From Clostridiales bacterium (GTDB lineage Bacteria > Bacillota > Clostridia > Lachnospirales > JAQSXR01): DNA of 43,113 bases. Made by a program: the position numbers and the translations under genes. The stretch spans positions 1 through 43,113 of the forward strand of contig JAQSXR010000025.1 of the NCBI GenBank assembly GCA_029256575.1, written 5' to 3'. The notes below the pieces were generated by a model. That model saw nothing but the letters and a program-made list of their open reading frames with translations, was not told the origin of the DNA and made no database searches. Shown one piece after another: positions 17,684 through 27,504 of the stretch. How positions within the stretch are numbered: position 1 is the first letter of the stretch; each line of letters begins with the position of its first letter.

Positions 17684-18748
17684 TTATTGTTCGAAATTAT
17701 CCGCAAATTGCGTGTTTCCAAACATTTGATTTTTAATTTCATTTCTACGTTCATTTATTGCACGTTCAACATTTGCCCAATTTTTCTTTTTAAAGAACTC
17801 TTTGCTCTCTTCAGAGTAACCATATACTGCCCAAGGAGCATATTCTACTAAAGTTGCTAAAGTTTCTTGTACATTAAGGCTAGATAATTGGAATTTACTA
17901 ACTTTCTCGTCTAGAGTCTTAACTGTTAGGAAGGAAGTAGTAATACCTTTTCTTTTTTGTTCAAAAAGGTATGCCCAAGCAATATCATCTAAGTGTATTG
18001 CTTTTGCGCTTAAAAATTGTGTTATGATAAACCAATTCTTAGTGATAAATACTGTTTTTCCTATTCGAACAACATTTGGAGAATTGACTTCTGATTCGAA
18101 TCTTGATATTTCATTTTCTGAATTCAAACGCTTATTAAGTCGTTGCACAAATTTAGTATTAAGTATTAAGGTCTTAACAAATAAGAAGATTGATAATAGT
18201 AAAGCGATTAAGGATATGTATAAAATAATTAATTCAAATGTGGCATATTCATCACTAACTTCATCATCAACTGATGTTTCAAGTGAATCTTCCAATATTT
18301 CTTTTGCATATTGTTTAACTTCTGAATCAGTGTTTATAAATATTCCTGTGTATGTAACATATTTGTAATTCGCTGGGTCCAGTGTTTCATCATATGTTTG
18401 GTCGTATATCGTATCTGCTTCATATGTATATTCGCTTGGTATTTCAAGAATCATAGCTTTTTCATCAACTTTTTTGTAGCTATTTTCTTCTGTTGTGTAA
18501 TATTCAGCGATAGTGCCGTCAATATAAGGGGTAGTGATCGTAACGATTTCACCCTTCTTAAATTCATCAAAAGTAATCTCTTCGTTCCAATAATCAACAA
18601 AGTCAATTGTTTGCGAAGGTCCTTGTATAATGTTCTTTACATAAGGAAATGCCCAGTATAAAACTCCGCCTGTAATCAAAAGCATTATTACTAGAAAAGC
18701 TAACGTGTTTCTAAGTGTCTTTTGTTGCATTTGTTTCAAGTTGTTCAT
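17684..18748 (-). CDS. Membrane protein of unknown function
   Basis: This 354-residue protein is not assigned to a family with certainty. A membrane segment lies near residues 15-36 and a second near 172-192. Between them is an acidic extracytoplasmic domain of about 130 residues. After the second segment comes a cytoplasmic part with strand-rich sequence (VVRIGKTVFITKNWFIITQ, then IHLDDIAWAYLFEQKRKGITTSFLTVK) that looks like a PH-like or YcxB-type module; this is a guess from pattern only. It lies 29 bases downstream of aroC on the same strand and may be cotranscribed with it, without obvious functional link. Confidence 0.7.
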   Translation of the reverse strand: MNNLKQMQQKTLRNTLAFLVIMLLITGGVLYWAFPYVKNIIQGPSQTIDFVDYWNEEITFDEFKKGEIVTITTPYIDGTIAEYYTTEENSYKKVDEKAMILEIPSEYTYEADTIYDQTYDETLDPANYKYVTYTGIFINTDSEVKQYAKEILEDSLETSVDDEVSDEYATFELIILYISLIALLLSIFLFVKTLILNTKFVQRLNKRLNSENEISRFESEVNSPNVVRIGKTVFITKNWFIITQFLSAKAIHLDDIAWAYLFEQKRKGITTSFLTVKTLDEKVSKFQLSSLNVQETLATLVEYAPWAVYGYSEESKEFFKKKNWANVERAINERRNEIKNQMFGNTQFADNFEQ

Positions 18749-18777
18749 AATTCTCTCCTTAGAATTTGAAATATTTT

Positions 18778-19881
18778 TTATTGCTTTTTATATATTGATA
18801 ACAAATTACCTAGCTTTGAAGACATCCCTTTTAGTAATAAATCGGTAATTGTTAATGCTACCATAGATTCAACGACAACAACAGCACGTGGAACAATAAC
18901 TGGATCATGTCTACCTTCTATATTAATTAGAACTTGTTCCTTATTCTTGTTTACAGTAGTTTGTTCTTTATAAATTGATGGAGTTGGTTTTATAGCAGCG
19001 GTTAATTTGATAATAGAACCATCACTCATGCCACCAAGAGTACCACCTGAATTATTTGTAACTTTAATGATATTGCCATTACTAATGGTAAAGGAGTCAT
19101 TATTTTCTGAACCAATCGATTTGCTTACGGAAAAACCTTCTCCGATTTCAACACCTTTGATAGCTCCGATTGACATAACTGCTTTGGCAAGATTTGCATC
19201 AAGTTTATCAAAAACAGGTTCACCAACCCCTATAGGCATTCCTTCAACTAAACATTCGATTAGACCACCTGAAGAATCGCCATCCCCGGATAGAGTAGAT
19301 AAAAAACTTACAGCTTTTTCGTATGCGATTTCATCTGGCATGTATAATTTATTTTCTGGTTGTTTTGTAAAATCTGAATTCGAATAATCTATCTCAATAT
19401 CACCAATTGCTTTTGTATAAGTGAATATTTCTATTCCTAATGAATGAAGTAGTTTTACTGCAATTGCACCTGCGGCAACACGCCCGATAGTTTCGCGTCC
19501 AGAGGAACGACCACCACCTCTATAATCTCGTATGCCAAATTTCTCATCAAAAGTATAATCAGCGTGCCCTGGTCTATATACATCAGAAAGTTTTGAATAA
19601 TCATTAGAGTGTTGATCTTTATTAAATACAATTAATGAAATTGGGGTTCCGGTAGTAACTCCATTAAAAACTCCTGACAGAATCTCAACTTGATCGTCTT
19701 CTTTTCTTTGTGTTGTGAATTTCGATTGACCTGGCTTTCTTCTATTTAAAAAGGTTTGGATATCAGCTTCACATAATTCAAGCCCCGCTGGACATCCATC
19801 TACGACCACTCCTAAGGCTTTACCATGTGACTCTCCCCAAGTTGTTATTTTGAATATATCACCAATTGATGAACCTGCCAT
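18778..19881 (-). CDS. aroC: Chorismate synthase
   Basis: This 367-residue enzyme converts 5-enolpyruvylshikimate-3-phosphate to chorismate using reduced FMN, the last common step to aromatic amino acids and folate. Family signatures are GESHGKALGVVVDGCPAG near the N-terminus, YRGGGRSSGRETIGRVAAGAIA in the middle, and RHDPVIVPRAVVVVESMVAL near the end. Length is normal. GGAGG precedes the ATG on the minus strand. A consensus promoter lies about 60 bases upstream. Confidence 0.97.
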   Translation of the reverse strand: MAGSSIGDIFKITTWGESHGKALGVVVDGCPAGLELCEADIQTFLNRRKPGQSKFTTQRKEDDQVEILSGVFNGVTTGTPISLIVFNKDQHSNDYSKLSDVYRPGHADYTFDEKFGIRDYRGGGRSSGRETIGRVAAGAIAVKLLHSLGIEIFTYTKAIGDIEIDYSNSDFTKQPENKLYMPDEIAYEKAVSFLSTLSGDGDSSGGLIECLVEGMPIGVGEPVFDKLDANLAKAVMSIGAIKGVEIGEGFSVSKSIGSENNDSFTISNGNIIKVTNNSGGTLGGMSDGSIIKLTAAIKPTPSIYKEQTTVNKNKEQVLINIEGRHDPVIVPRAVVVVESMVALTITDLLLKGMSSKLGNLLSIYKKQ

Positions 19882-19939
19882 GTGTAATCCTCCTAAGTGA
19901 ATGTAAGTTGATGTAATAATTAGCTTTTTATAGTTTTAT

Positions 19940-19968
19940 ATTATACATAATTTGCAAGTGAATGTCTA
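19940..19968 (-). promoter_or_regulatory. Promoter of aroC
   Basis: On the minus strand, TAGACA (19968-19963), a 17-base spacer and TATAAT (19945-19940) form a strong sigma-A promoter. The rest of the 337-base gap 19882-20218 shows no gene or structured element that I can support. Confidence 0.7.
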
Positions 19969-20218
19969 GGATAAGTAACCATCGTATAATAAGTTTCATA
20001 TAGACAGTTCTGTTTGAAATATATAAGTGTATTTAACGAATAAAGGTATGTTGAATTATGATGAAAAATATGGTTTAATTGGATTAAATAACCAAACCGT
20101 TTTGGCCAGAAGTAAGGAATATTTGTAATAGTTCAGTAGATATGTGTGAGCTGAAAGTGCCTGATTATATATATGAAAAATTAATTTACTTAATGAGATA
20201 ACTAGGGGGAATTAGGGG

Positions 20219-22278
20219 ATGAACTGTAAACATTGTAATATGCCAATTAAAGAAGAAGAGCATTTTTGTTCCAACTGTGAGAAATCAACGGAGGTACTAG
20301 ATGCCACAAGGAAATATCAAACTAATTTTAAGTTGAAAAGGGTTGCTGTCTTAGTTGGGCTTGCAGTAGTCATAGTAATAGGAGTGATTTCCACAGTAAA
20401 AGTACGAAGTGGTATTAATAAAAGCAGTATAGAGATTCAGCTATCCCTAGGGGAAAAATATTTAGAGGAACTCGAATGTGATAAGGCAATCTTTGTCTTT
20501 AACGAAGCGATTCAAATGAAACCAAGAAATGTAAGGGCATATCTGGGACTAGCGCAAGCTTATGAGGGTATTGGAGAACTAGAAAATGCTACTGATGTGG
20601 TTGAAAAAGGGGTACAAAGTCTTGCTAAAGATATGAAGAAGCAAGAACTAGAAGGTGTAGCTAGCCTATATTTAAAGCTAATCGGATTATATGAAAAATT
20701 AGGAGTGCATGATAAATCAGCACAGGCCGTAAAAGAAGGCTATGAATTAACAAAGAATTCTGAGTTAAGAAGACTCAACAACAGATACTTTCCGACAGTT
20801 GACATATCCTTAGCACCAGGAGAATACGATAAGAAACAGCAAATTTCTCTTACGACTAAAGGTGCGAAAATATACTATACAACCGATGGAAGCGAACCAA
20901 ATAAGTATTCAAAGATATATACAGAAGAAATAACGATTCTAGCAGATACTTTATTAAAAGGGGTAGTTGAAAACGAATATGGTTTATTGGGAGATATCTC
21001 AACCTGGGAATATCAAATAAAGTTCGAAGACTCTGTAATCAAATGGAAAGATGAAGCCCTAGAACTTTATGTAAAAGAATTTCTGGGAAAATCAATAGAT
21101 GAACCAGTGTATGTCAGCGAAGTTAGTGGACTTGGAGAGGTTATAATAAGTGGAACAAGGATGGTAGAAGAATTTTTTAATTTAGGTGGAGAAATAAGGA
21201 CAACAGGAGAAATCAAATCGTTACAAGACTTGGTTCATTTCAAATCGTTAACAAGCCTATGCGTTGAATATAATAATGTGAGCGACTTGAGTTCGTTATC
21301 CGAATTAAAGTACTTGAATGAATTATTTCTCGATAACAATAATATAAGCGACTTAAGTCCATTATCTGGATTAAACAACTTAACTTATGTTTATCTCAAT
21401 AACAATAACATAAGTGACTTAAGCCCATTATCAAAATTAACTAATTTGACTACTTTAGAGCTTCATAACAATAATATAAGTGATTTAAGTCCGTTGTCTG
21501 AATTAGTGAATTTGGATGGATTAGGGATAGAGAACTCTAATATAAGTGACGTAAGTCCGTTGTCTAAATTAGTGAAAATGACGGAGTTGCATCTAAATAA
21601 TAATAAGATAAGTGACCTAAGCCCGCTTTCTGAATTAGTAAACTTGAATTATATATATCTCAGTAACAATAACATTAGCGACCTAGGTCCATTATCCAAA
21701 TTAGAAAACTTGTATATGTTAGTAATCGATAATAATACAATAAGTGATCTAACTCCATTATCCGAATTAGAAAACACCTAAGACCGTTGTCTGGTTTAGG
21801 GAACTTGTATGATATATATCTCAGTTACAATAACATTAGTGACTTAAGTCCACTGTCCGAATTAGTGAACTTGAATAGATTGAGGCTTGGAAATAATAAC
21901 ATAAGTGACTTAAGCCCGTTATCAGGATTAAGAAACTTGAGATACCTAGATCTTGATAGCAATAAAATAAGTGACCTAAGACCTTTGTCTAAATTGAAGA
22001 TCGTAAATAAGCTTGACCTCTATAACAATAACATAAGTGACCTAAGTCCACTGTCTGGATTTATGAGCTTGACTTATTTAGACCTATTTAGGAATAACAT
22101 AAGTGACCTAAGCCCGTTATCTGATTTATGGAGCTTAACTGAGTTACATCTTGGGTACAACAACATAAGTGACCTAAGCCCTCTATCAGAACTAAATGAA
22201 TTGACATGTTTAAGTCTATGGGACAATCCTATTACAGATTGGACCCCGGTTGAATATATTGACACGGTTAATAAATAA
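20219..22278 (+). pseudogene. Leucine-rich-repeat membrane protein, frameshifted
   Basis: The first frame runs 20219-21781 (520 residues) and the second 21787-22278 (163 residues, TTG only). The N-terminus is a zinc-ribbon (CKHCNMPIKEEEHFCSNC), then a membrane helix near residues 39-58, TPR-like helices (70-175), and a chitobiase-type C-terminal (CHB_HEX_C) module near 195-265 (KIYYTTDGSEPNKYS). Fifteen internalin-like 22-residue repeats (NNISDLSPLSEL) follow. At 21755-21789 two equivalent repeat positions are 29 bases apart instead of 66, which breaks the frame. A truncated but still plausible product could be made. An AGGGG site precedes the ATG. Confidence 0.75.
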
Positions 22279-22327
22279 TTCTAAACTGTTCCAAATAGCA
22301 CAGAAAGTAAAAATATAAACAAAGTAC

Positions 22328-22356
22328 TTGTAAAAAATAGTATTTAACAGTATACT
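22328..22356 (+). promoter_or_regulatory. Promoter of tgt-yajC
   Basis: TTGTAA (22328-22333), 17 bases, then TATACT (22351-22356) lies about 40 bases before tgt. Confidence 0.6.
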
Positions 22357-22396
22357 TTTATTTATGAAAAAGTGTATGATTTAATTGAGGTGTAGA

Positions 22397-23533
22397 ATGA
22401 ATTATAAAGTAAAAACAAAAGATGGATTAGCAAAACGATCCGAAGTTACAACGGTACATGGAACGATTCAAACACCTGTATTTATGAATGTTGGTACAGT
22501 AGCAGCTATAAAGGGTGCAGTATCTACGGATGATTTAAAAGAGATTAATTGCCAAGTTGAACTATCAAATACCTACCATCTGCATGTAAGAACAGGTGAT
22601 AAAGTAATTAAACAACTGGGTGGACTTCATAAATTTATGGTTTGGGATAGACCAATACTAACAGACTCTGGTGGTTTCCAAGTATTCTCGCTATCAGGAC
22701 TAAGAAAAATTAAAGAAGAAGGCGTGTATTTTTCTTCTCATATAGACGGAAGTAAGATATTTATGGGCCCAGAAGAAAGTATGCAAATACAATCAAATCT
22801 GGCATCGACAATAGCAATGGCATTTGATGAATGTCCACCATACCCTGCGACGAGAGAATATATGCAGGCGTCTGTAGACAGGACAACCCGTTGGTTAATA
22901 AGATGCAAAGACGAGATGAATAGACTAAACTCACTTGACGATACTATCAATAAAGAACAATTACTCTTTGGTATTAATCAAGGTGGAACTTACAATGATA
23001 TAAGGATTGAACATGCAAAGACAATATCAGATTTAGATTTAGATGGATATGCAGTAGGAGGACTTGCTGTAGGTGAGTCACATTCTGAGATGTATCGAAT
23101 ACTTGACGAGGTAGTTCCTCATTTACCAGAAAATAAACCTACTTATCTAATGGGAGTAGGTACGCCGGAGAATATTCTTGAATCAGTAGATAGAGGAGTA
23201 GACTTCTTTGACTGCGTATATCCGTCACGAAATGGTAGACATGGACATGTTTATACAAACCACGGGAAGATGAATTTGTTTAATGCCAAATATTTACTTG
23301 ATAGTAGACCGATTGAAGAAGGGTGTAACTGTCCAGCTTGTAGGAGCTATTCGAGAGCATATATTAGACATTTGTTAAAGGCGAAAGAAATGCTTGGAAT
23401 GAGATTATGTGTACTTCATAATTTGTATTTTTACAATACAATGATGCAAGAGATTAGAGATGCAATTGATACGCATAATTATAAAGAATATAAAAAGAAT
23501 AAAATTGAAGGTTTTACACAAAACAACAACTAG
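22397..23533 (+). CDS. tgt: tRNA-guanine transglycosylase
   Basis: This 378-residue enzyme exchanges guanine 34 of certain tRNAs for preQ1 (or queuine) in queuosine synthesis. Signatures are SNTYHLHVRTG, LTDSGGFQVFSLSGLRKI with the active-site aspartate, GGLAVGES, and YLMGVGTPENILESVDRGVDFFDCVYPSRNGRHG. The zinc site is CNCPACRSYSRAYIRHL. I chose ATG 22397 over the upstream TTG 22385 because GAGGTG ends four bases before it. yajC follows 72 bases later, a usual arrangement. queH lies elsewhere in this window and belongs to the same pathway. Confidence 0.96.
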   Translation: MNYKVKTKDGLAKRSEVTTVHGTIQTPVFMNVGTVAAIKGAVSTDDLKEINCQVELSNTYHLHVRTGDKVIKQLGGLHKFMVWDRPILTDSGGFQVFSLSGLRKIKEEGVYFSSHIDGSKIFMGPEESMQIQSNLASTIAMAFDECPPYPATREYMQASVDRTTRWLIRCKDEMNRLNSLDDTINKEQLLFGINQGGTYNDIRIEHAKTISDLDLDGYAVGGLAVGESHSEMYRILDEVVPHLPENKPTYLMGVGTPENILESVDRGVDFFDCVYPSRNGRHGHVYTNHGKMNLFNAKYLLDSRPIEEGCNCPACRSYSRAYIRHLLKAKEMLGMRLCVLHNLYFYNTMMQEIRDAIDTHNYKEYKKNKIEGFTQNNN

Positions 23534-23605
23534 CTTGTAATACTTTGATATATTGAGATTCACAAATATATTTGTAAAAAATTAAAATTGTAGGAGGAAA
23601 AAAAC

Positions 23606-23926
23606 ATGGCAACATTTTTAACAGGTGAAGGTTCACAAAATTGGTATTCCCTAATATTATTATGGGGTGGTATGATTGCATTAATGTATTTCTTACTCAT
23701 CAGACCACAAAAGAAACGTCAAAAAGCAGAAGCAAATATGCGTTCAGCTATTAAGACTGGCGATTGGATACTTACTTCAGGTGGAATATATGGAGAAGTA
23801 GTAGATGTATTAAAGGAAGTATTAATTGTAGAGTTCGGTAATAACAAAGCATGTAGATTTACATTACACAAAGATGCAATTCTTTCAGTTAAAGCTCCAG
23901 ATATGACAATTAACACAATCGAATAG
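23606..23926 (+). CDS. yajC: Preprotein translocase subunit YajC
   Basis: This 106-residue single-span membrane protein is an accessory of the SecDF-YajC complex. One helix near residues 16-33 (LILLWGGMIALMYFLLIRPQKKRQK) is followed by the conserved RPQKKR charge patch and a small domain with TGDWILTSGGIYGEVVDV. GGAGG precedes the ATG. It lies next to tgt as in many bacteria; its partner secDF is 5.6 kb downstream because a transporter and PHP gene intervene. Confidence 0.94.
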   Translation: MATFLTGEGSQNWYSLILLWGGMIALMYFLLIRPQKKRQKAEANMRSAIKTGDWILTSGGIYGEVVDVLKEVLIVEFGNNKACRFTLHKDAILSVKAPDMTINTIE

Positions 23927-23976
23927 AAACAATTTTTTTGGTGATAACATCATCGAATAGGAATGATAGTTTTAAT

Positions 23977-24017
23977 AATAACGTCATAGTTAAGTACTAT
24001 GATGTTATTATTTTTTT
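23977..24017 (+). terminator. Terminator after yajC
   Basis: Thirteen-bp arms 23977-23989 and 23997-24009, with one G-T pair, are followed by ATTTTTTTG. Confidence 0.85.
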
Positions 24018-24039
24018 GAATAAATTTTTATAATAGGTA

Positions 24040-24068
24040 TTGCATAAATATACAGTATGTGATATATT
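24040..24068 (+). promoter_or_regulatory. Promoter of the amino-acid transporter
   Basis: TTGCAT (24040-24045), a 17-base spacer and TATATT (24063-24068) with a TGA extended -10 element lie just before the binding-protein gene. Confidence 0.55.
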
Positions 24069-24102
24069 TAAATAAATTATTCAAGAAAAGGGAGACGATG
24101 AT

Positions 24103-24906
24103 ATGAAAAAAATAATTACATTAATATGTATTGGCTGTATGGCATTAACAATATTAACAGGATGTGGAAAGAAAAAAGAATCTGTTTTTATAACGAATGT
24201 TGAAGAGCTAAATGGGAAAAAAATTGGTGTTCAAGAAGGTACAACTGGTGATATTTATGCAACAGATATAGAAGGCGCAGAATTATCAAGATTTAAAAAA
24301 GCGGTTGATGCTGCAATTGACCTTAAGAATGGTAAAATAGATGCTGTAATACTTGATGAACAACCAGCTAAGAAAATTGTTGAAAACAACAAAGATCTTG
24401 TGATCTTAGATGAACAATTTACGAGTGAAGATTATGCAATAGCTGTTGCGAAAGGAAATGAAGAATTACTTCAAAGTATAAATGCAACTATCGCAAGAAT
24501 GAAAGAAGAAGGTTCATTCAAAACTTTCTTAGATGCATATATTCCTGAGAGCGGTGATCCAGTTAAATTAGAAGAAAGACCAGCAACAAACTTTGCAGAT
24601 GAAATAGTTATGGGAACAAATGCTGAATTTGAACCTTTTGAATTTAGAGATGGCGATAAAATAGTTGGATTTGATATTGAAATGGCACATGAAATTTCGA
24701 ATGATTTACAAATGAATTTAAAAGTAGAAGATATGAATTTTGACAGTTTAATAAATGCTCTTTCATCTGGAAAAGTAGATATGGTTCTAGCAGGTATGAC
24801 AATAACAGATGAACGTAAAGAAAGCGTTGACTTCTCTGATTCATACTATACTTCAAATCAAGTAATAATTGTTAGAAAAACAAGTAATACTAAACCAGAG
24901 AACTAA
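24103..24906 (+). CDS. Amino-acid-binding lipoprotein with swapped halves
   Basis: This 267-residue SBP_bac_3-type binding protein has a lipoprotein signal (LTGC, Cys 21). Its mature part is in permuted order. Residues 30-147 (ELNGKKIGVQEGTTGD, KNGKIDAVILDEQPAKK, EDYAIAVAKGNEELLQSIN, MKEEGSFKTFLDAYI) match what is normally the second half of the family. After a linker at 148-165 come residues 166-258 (EIVMGTNAEFEPFEF, VGFDIEMAHEI, FDSLINALSSGKVDM, GMTITDERKESVDFSDSYY), normally the first half. All parts of both lobes seem present, so it should fold and bind a polar or other amino acid. The ligand is unknown. Confidence 0.85.
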   Translation: MKKIITLICIGCMALTILTGCGKKKESVFITNVEELNGKKIGVQEGTTGDIYATDIEGAELSRFKKAVDAAIDLKNGKIDAVILDEQPAKKIVENNKDLVILDEQFTSEDYAIAVAKGNEELLQSINATIARMKEEGSFKTFLDAYIPESGDPVKLEERPATNFADEIVMGTNAEFEPFEFRDGDKIVGFDIEMAHEISNDLQMNLKVEDMNFDSLINALSSGKVDMVLAGMTITDERKESVDFSDSYYTSNQVIIVRKTSNTKPEN

Positions 24907-24920
24907 AAAATATAATGACG

Positions 24921-24946
24921 AAAGGGCGATTATATCGCCCTTTTTC
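24921..24946 (+). terminator. Intra-operon terminator after the binding-protein gene
   Basis: Ten-bp arms 24921-24930 and 24934-24943 with a TTTTT tail lie between the binding-protein and permease genes. Partial read-through would give more binding protein than permease, a common device in ABC importers. Confidence 0.85.
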
Positions 24947-24967
24947 TAGTAAGAAGGAAGTGATAAA

Positions 24968-25663
24968 ATGTTTGATTCATTATGGAACGAAATAAACAGG
25001 AATTTAATAGCGGAAGATAGATGGCTTTATTTGTTAAAAGGACTTGGTGTTACGCTACAAATATCATTTTTTGCAATCATATTAGGTAGTATCATAGGTG
25101 TTGTAATTGCGTTTATGAAGATGTCTAATACGAAAGTTTTTGGTTGTAGAATTTTTGATAAAATTGCAAGTATATATGTAACCATTATTAGAGGAACACC
25201 ACTTGTTACACAATTGTTGATAATTTACTTTGTAATATTTGCGTCAGTAGATATTGATAAAGTAATAGTAGCAATCATAGCTTTTGGCCTAAACAGTGGA
25301 GCATATGTATCAGAGATTATCAGAGCGGGTATATTGGCTGTTGATAAGGGACAAATGGAAGCTGGAAGATCACTTGGATTTAATTATGCAAAGACAATGA
25401 TATATATTATAATGCCTCAAGCAATTAAGAATATAATTCCAACGCTTGCAAATGAATTCATAGTATTAATAAAAGAGACAGCAATCGTAGGTTATATTGC
25501 ACTTGAAGATTTGACTAAGGTAGGAGATGTTATTAGAAGTAGAACATATTCTGCATTAGTACCACTTGTTACAGTAGCAATCGTATACTTACTAGTTACT
25601 GGGCTACTTGCAAAGATTTTTGCATTAATAGAAAGGAGGTTGCGTATAGGTGATACACGTTAA
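24968..25663 (+). CDS. Amino-acid ABC transporter permease, HisM/GlnP type
   Basis: This 231-residue permease has about five membrane segments. The opening [24 protein letters not shown] is typical of polar amino-acid permeases, [14 protein letters not shown] is conserved, and the ATPase-docking EAA loop is [26 protein letters not shown] near residues 137-162. It overlaps the ATPase gene by 14 bases. The substrate is set by the binding protein encoded upstream. Confidence 0.93.
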   Translation: MFDSLWNEINRNLIAEDRWLYLLKGLGVTLQISFFAIILGSIIGVVIAFMKMSNTKVFGCRIFDKIASIYVTIIRGTPLVTQLLIIYFVIFASVDIDKVIVAIIAFGLNSGAYVSEIIRAGILAVDKGQMEAGRSLGFNYAKTMIYIIMPQAIKNIIPTLANEFIVLIKETAIVGYIALEDLTKVGDVIRSRTYSALVPLVTVAIVYLLVTGLLAKIFALIERRLRIGDTR

Positions 25664-26372
25664 TAATCTCAAAAAAGAATTTCCAAACCTAATAGCCGTA
25701 AATGATGTATCCATCACCATTAACAAAGGTGATAAAGTAGTAATAGTCGGACCTTCCGGCTCGGGAAAAAGTACTTTTCTACGCTGCCTTAATTTATTAG
25801 AAGCACCAACAAGCGGTGAAATTAAATTTGAAGGTCAAGTCATAACAGACCCAAAGACAAATATAAATGCGGTAAGACTTAAGATGGGTATGGTATTTCA
25901 ACAATTTAATCTATTCCCTCATCTAACAGTAAGAAAAAATATTACATTAGTGCCTGTGAAATTAAAGCTTCAGACACAAAAAGAGGCGGATGAGACTGCA
26001 GATAAACTTCTTAAAAGAGTTGGATTATTTGAAAAGGCAGATTCTTACCCAGGACAATTATCGGGTGGACAAAAACAAAGAATAGCAATTGTTAGAGCAT
26101 TAGCTACTAACCCGGACGTAATGCTATTTGATGAGCCAACTTCAGCCCTTGATCCAGAAATGGTAGGAGAAGTTCTAAATGTAATGAAGGAATTAGCAGC
26201 AGACGGAATGACTATGGTTGTTGTTACACATGAAATGGGTTTTGCAAGAGAAGTAGGAACACGAGTATTGTTTATGGATGAAGGTAAAATCATAGAAGAC
26301 GCACCTCCAGAAGAATTCTTCGCGAATCCAAAGAGCCCGAGACTAAAAGATTTTTTATCAAAAGTACTATAA
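25650..26372 (+). CDS. Amino-acid ABC transporter ATPase, GlnQ-like
   Basis: This 240-residue ATPase carries Walker [10 protein letters not shown], the signature [15 protein letters not shown], Walker [15 protein letters not shown] and the H-loop [11 protein letters not shown], the full set of the GlnQ/HisP group. The start is GTG 25650, supported by GGAGGT at 25635-25640 nine bases upstream, inside the permease gene. The gene ends eight bases before a palindromic repeat element. Confidence 0.94.
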   Translation: MIHVNNLKKEFPNLIAVNDVSITINKGDKVVIVGPSGSGKSTFLRCLNLLEAPTSGEIKFEGQVITDPKTNINAVRLKMGMVFQQFNLFPHLTVRKNITLVPVKLKLQTQKEADETADKLLKRVGLFEKADSYPGQLSGGQKQRIAIVRALATNPDVMLFDEPTSALDPEMVGEVLNVMKELAADGMTMVVVTHEMGFAREVGTRVLFMDEGKIIEDAPPEEFFANPKSPRLKDFLSKVL

Positions 26373-26380
26373 TAAATTGA

Positions 26381-26492
26381 GTGATACAATGGGGACGGTT
26401 CTTTTTGTATCACTTTGATACAGAGGGGACGGTCCATGGACCGTCCCCATTGTATTACTTTGATACAAAAAGAACCGTCCCCATTGTATCAC
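26381..26492. repeat. Palindromic GGGGACGG element between convergent genes
   Basis: Outer arms 26381-26412 and 26461-26492 are perfect 32-bp reverse complements. The centre, 26424-26447, is a 24-base perfect palindrome built from GGGGACGG and its complement. The family is the same as at 13831-14053. The right end contains the stop codon of the minus-strand PHP gene, and the hairpin may also stop transcription in both directions. Confidence 0.85.
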
Positions 26493-27322
26493 GGTCTTAA
26501 TGTTTCCAATAACTCGGAAGATACTCTAAGATTACCTTTTCCGGTACCTAGTTCAATGCTTGATTTATTTTTTCCGTGGTAATCAGATCCACCAGTCATT
26601 TTTAAGTCATATATTCTTGCTAATCTTCTTGAATCACTTTCCTCTACTTCGGAATTAAGACCATAGAGAGCTTCAATTCCTTCAAGTCCAATTCCCTTTA
26701 AATAGGCTACCAGTTCATTAAGTTGTTCAGAATTCAAACCGTATATCATAGGATGTGCAAGTACGGATACACCACCAGCTAACTTAATCAAATCAATTGC
26801 AAGTTTTGGGGTAACCTTTGCTCTTGGAATATATGCGGGACAGCCCTTACCGATTATAGTATCAAATACTTCGTTATTTGTCTTGGCATAACCTTTGTCT
26901 ATTAAAACACGTGCAAAATGTGCACGGGTTACTATTGTATCACTCGCATGCTGTATTAATTCTTGAAAAGTAATTTCATAGCCCAGTTCGTTTAATTTCT
27001 CAATCATTTTATAATTTCTATTTTCTCTAGAGTCCTGGATATCGATAAGTTGGTGTAAGAATTCTTTGTTTGTATGGTCTACAAAGAGTCCAAGGATATG
27101 GACATCTGTATTATAATAATCAGTTGAGAACTCAATGCCACTAATAACCTCAACACCAATTCTATTACCCTCTTCAATTGCTGCCGCAACTCCTGAGACG
27201 GTATCGTGATCTGTTAGTGCAAAGCTCGATAAACCGACCTTTTTTGCCAATTGTACCACTTCTACAGGTGATAAGGTACCATCAGATGCTGTTGAATGGA
27301 CATGTAAATCTACAAATCCCAT
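26489..27322 (-). CDS. PHP-domain phosphoesterase
   Basis: This 277-residue protein has the PHP metal-site motifs in order: HVHSTASDGTLSP, TDHDTVSG, GIEFSTDY, RAHFARVL, LAHPMIYG and GGSDYHGKNK. This group includes the YciV/RNase AM-type 5'-exonucleases and 3',5'-nucleoside bisphosphate phosphatases. The exact substrate cannot be told. AGGAGTG precedes the ATG. The TGA stop lies inside a repeat element, so the last residues (TLRP) may be a repeat-insertion-altered end. Confidence 0.88.
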   Translation of the reverse strand: MGFVDLHVHSTASDGTLSPVEVVQLAKKVGLSSFALTDHDTVSGVAAAIEEGNRIGVEVISGIEFSTDYYNTDVHILGLFVDHTNKEFLHQLIDIQDSRENRNYKMIEKLNELGYEITFQELIQHASDTIVTRAHFARVLIDKGYAKTNNEVFDTIIGKGCPAYIPRAKVTPKLAIDLIKLAGGVSVLAHPMIYGLNSEQLNELVAYLKGIGLEGIEALYGLNSEVEESDSRRLARIYDLKMTGGSDYHGKNKSSIELGTGKGNLRVSSELLETLRP

Positions 27323-27504
27323 TTAATCACTCCTGTCATAAAATTAATTAATCATCCACTACTATATTTCAAATGCAATACCTATAGTTTATCATAATGT
27401 ACAAGTAAATTAAATATATTAATACAAACAAGGGTAAACTCCAATCTAATAAGAATGCAGTGAAGAGTTTATAACCTCATTAATATAGTAAAGGAGTGAA
27501 TAGA

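Noticed and set aside
20048-20128. 26-codon open frame upstream of the leucine-rich-repeat gene
   Set aside because: The only purine-rich stretch is two bases from the ATG, and there is no recognisable sequence.
21760-21790. Programmed -1 frameshift in the leucine-rich-repeat gene
   Set aside because: No slippery heptamer fits the zero frame, and sequence between repeat units is missing, which points to a deletion.
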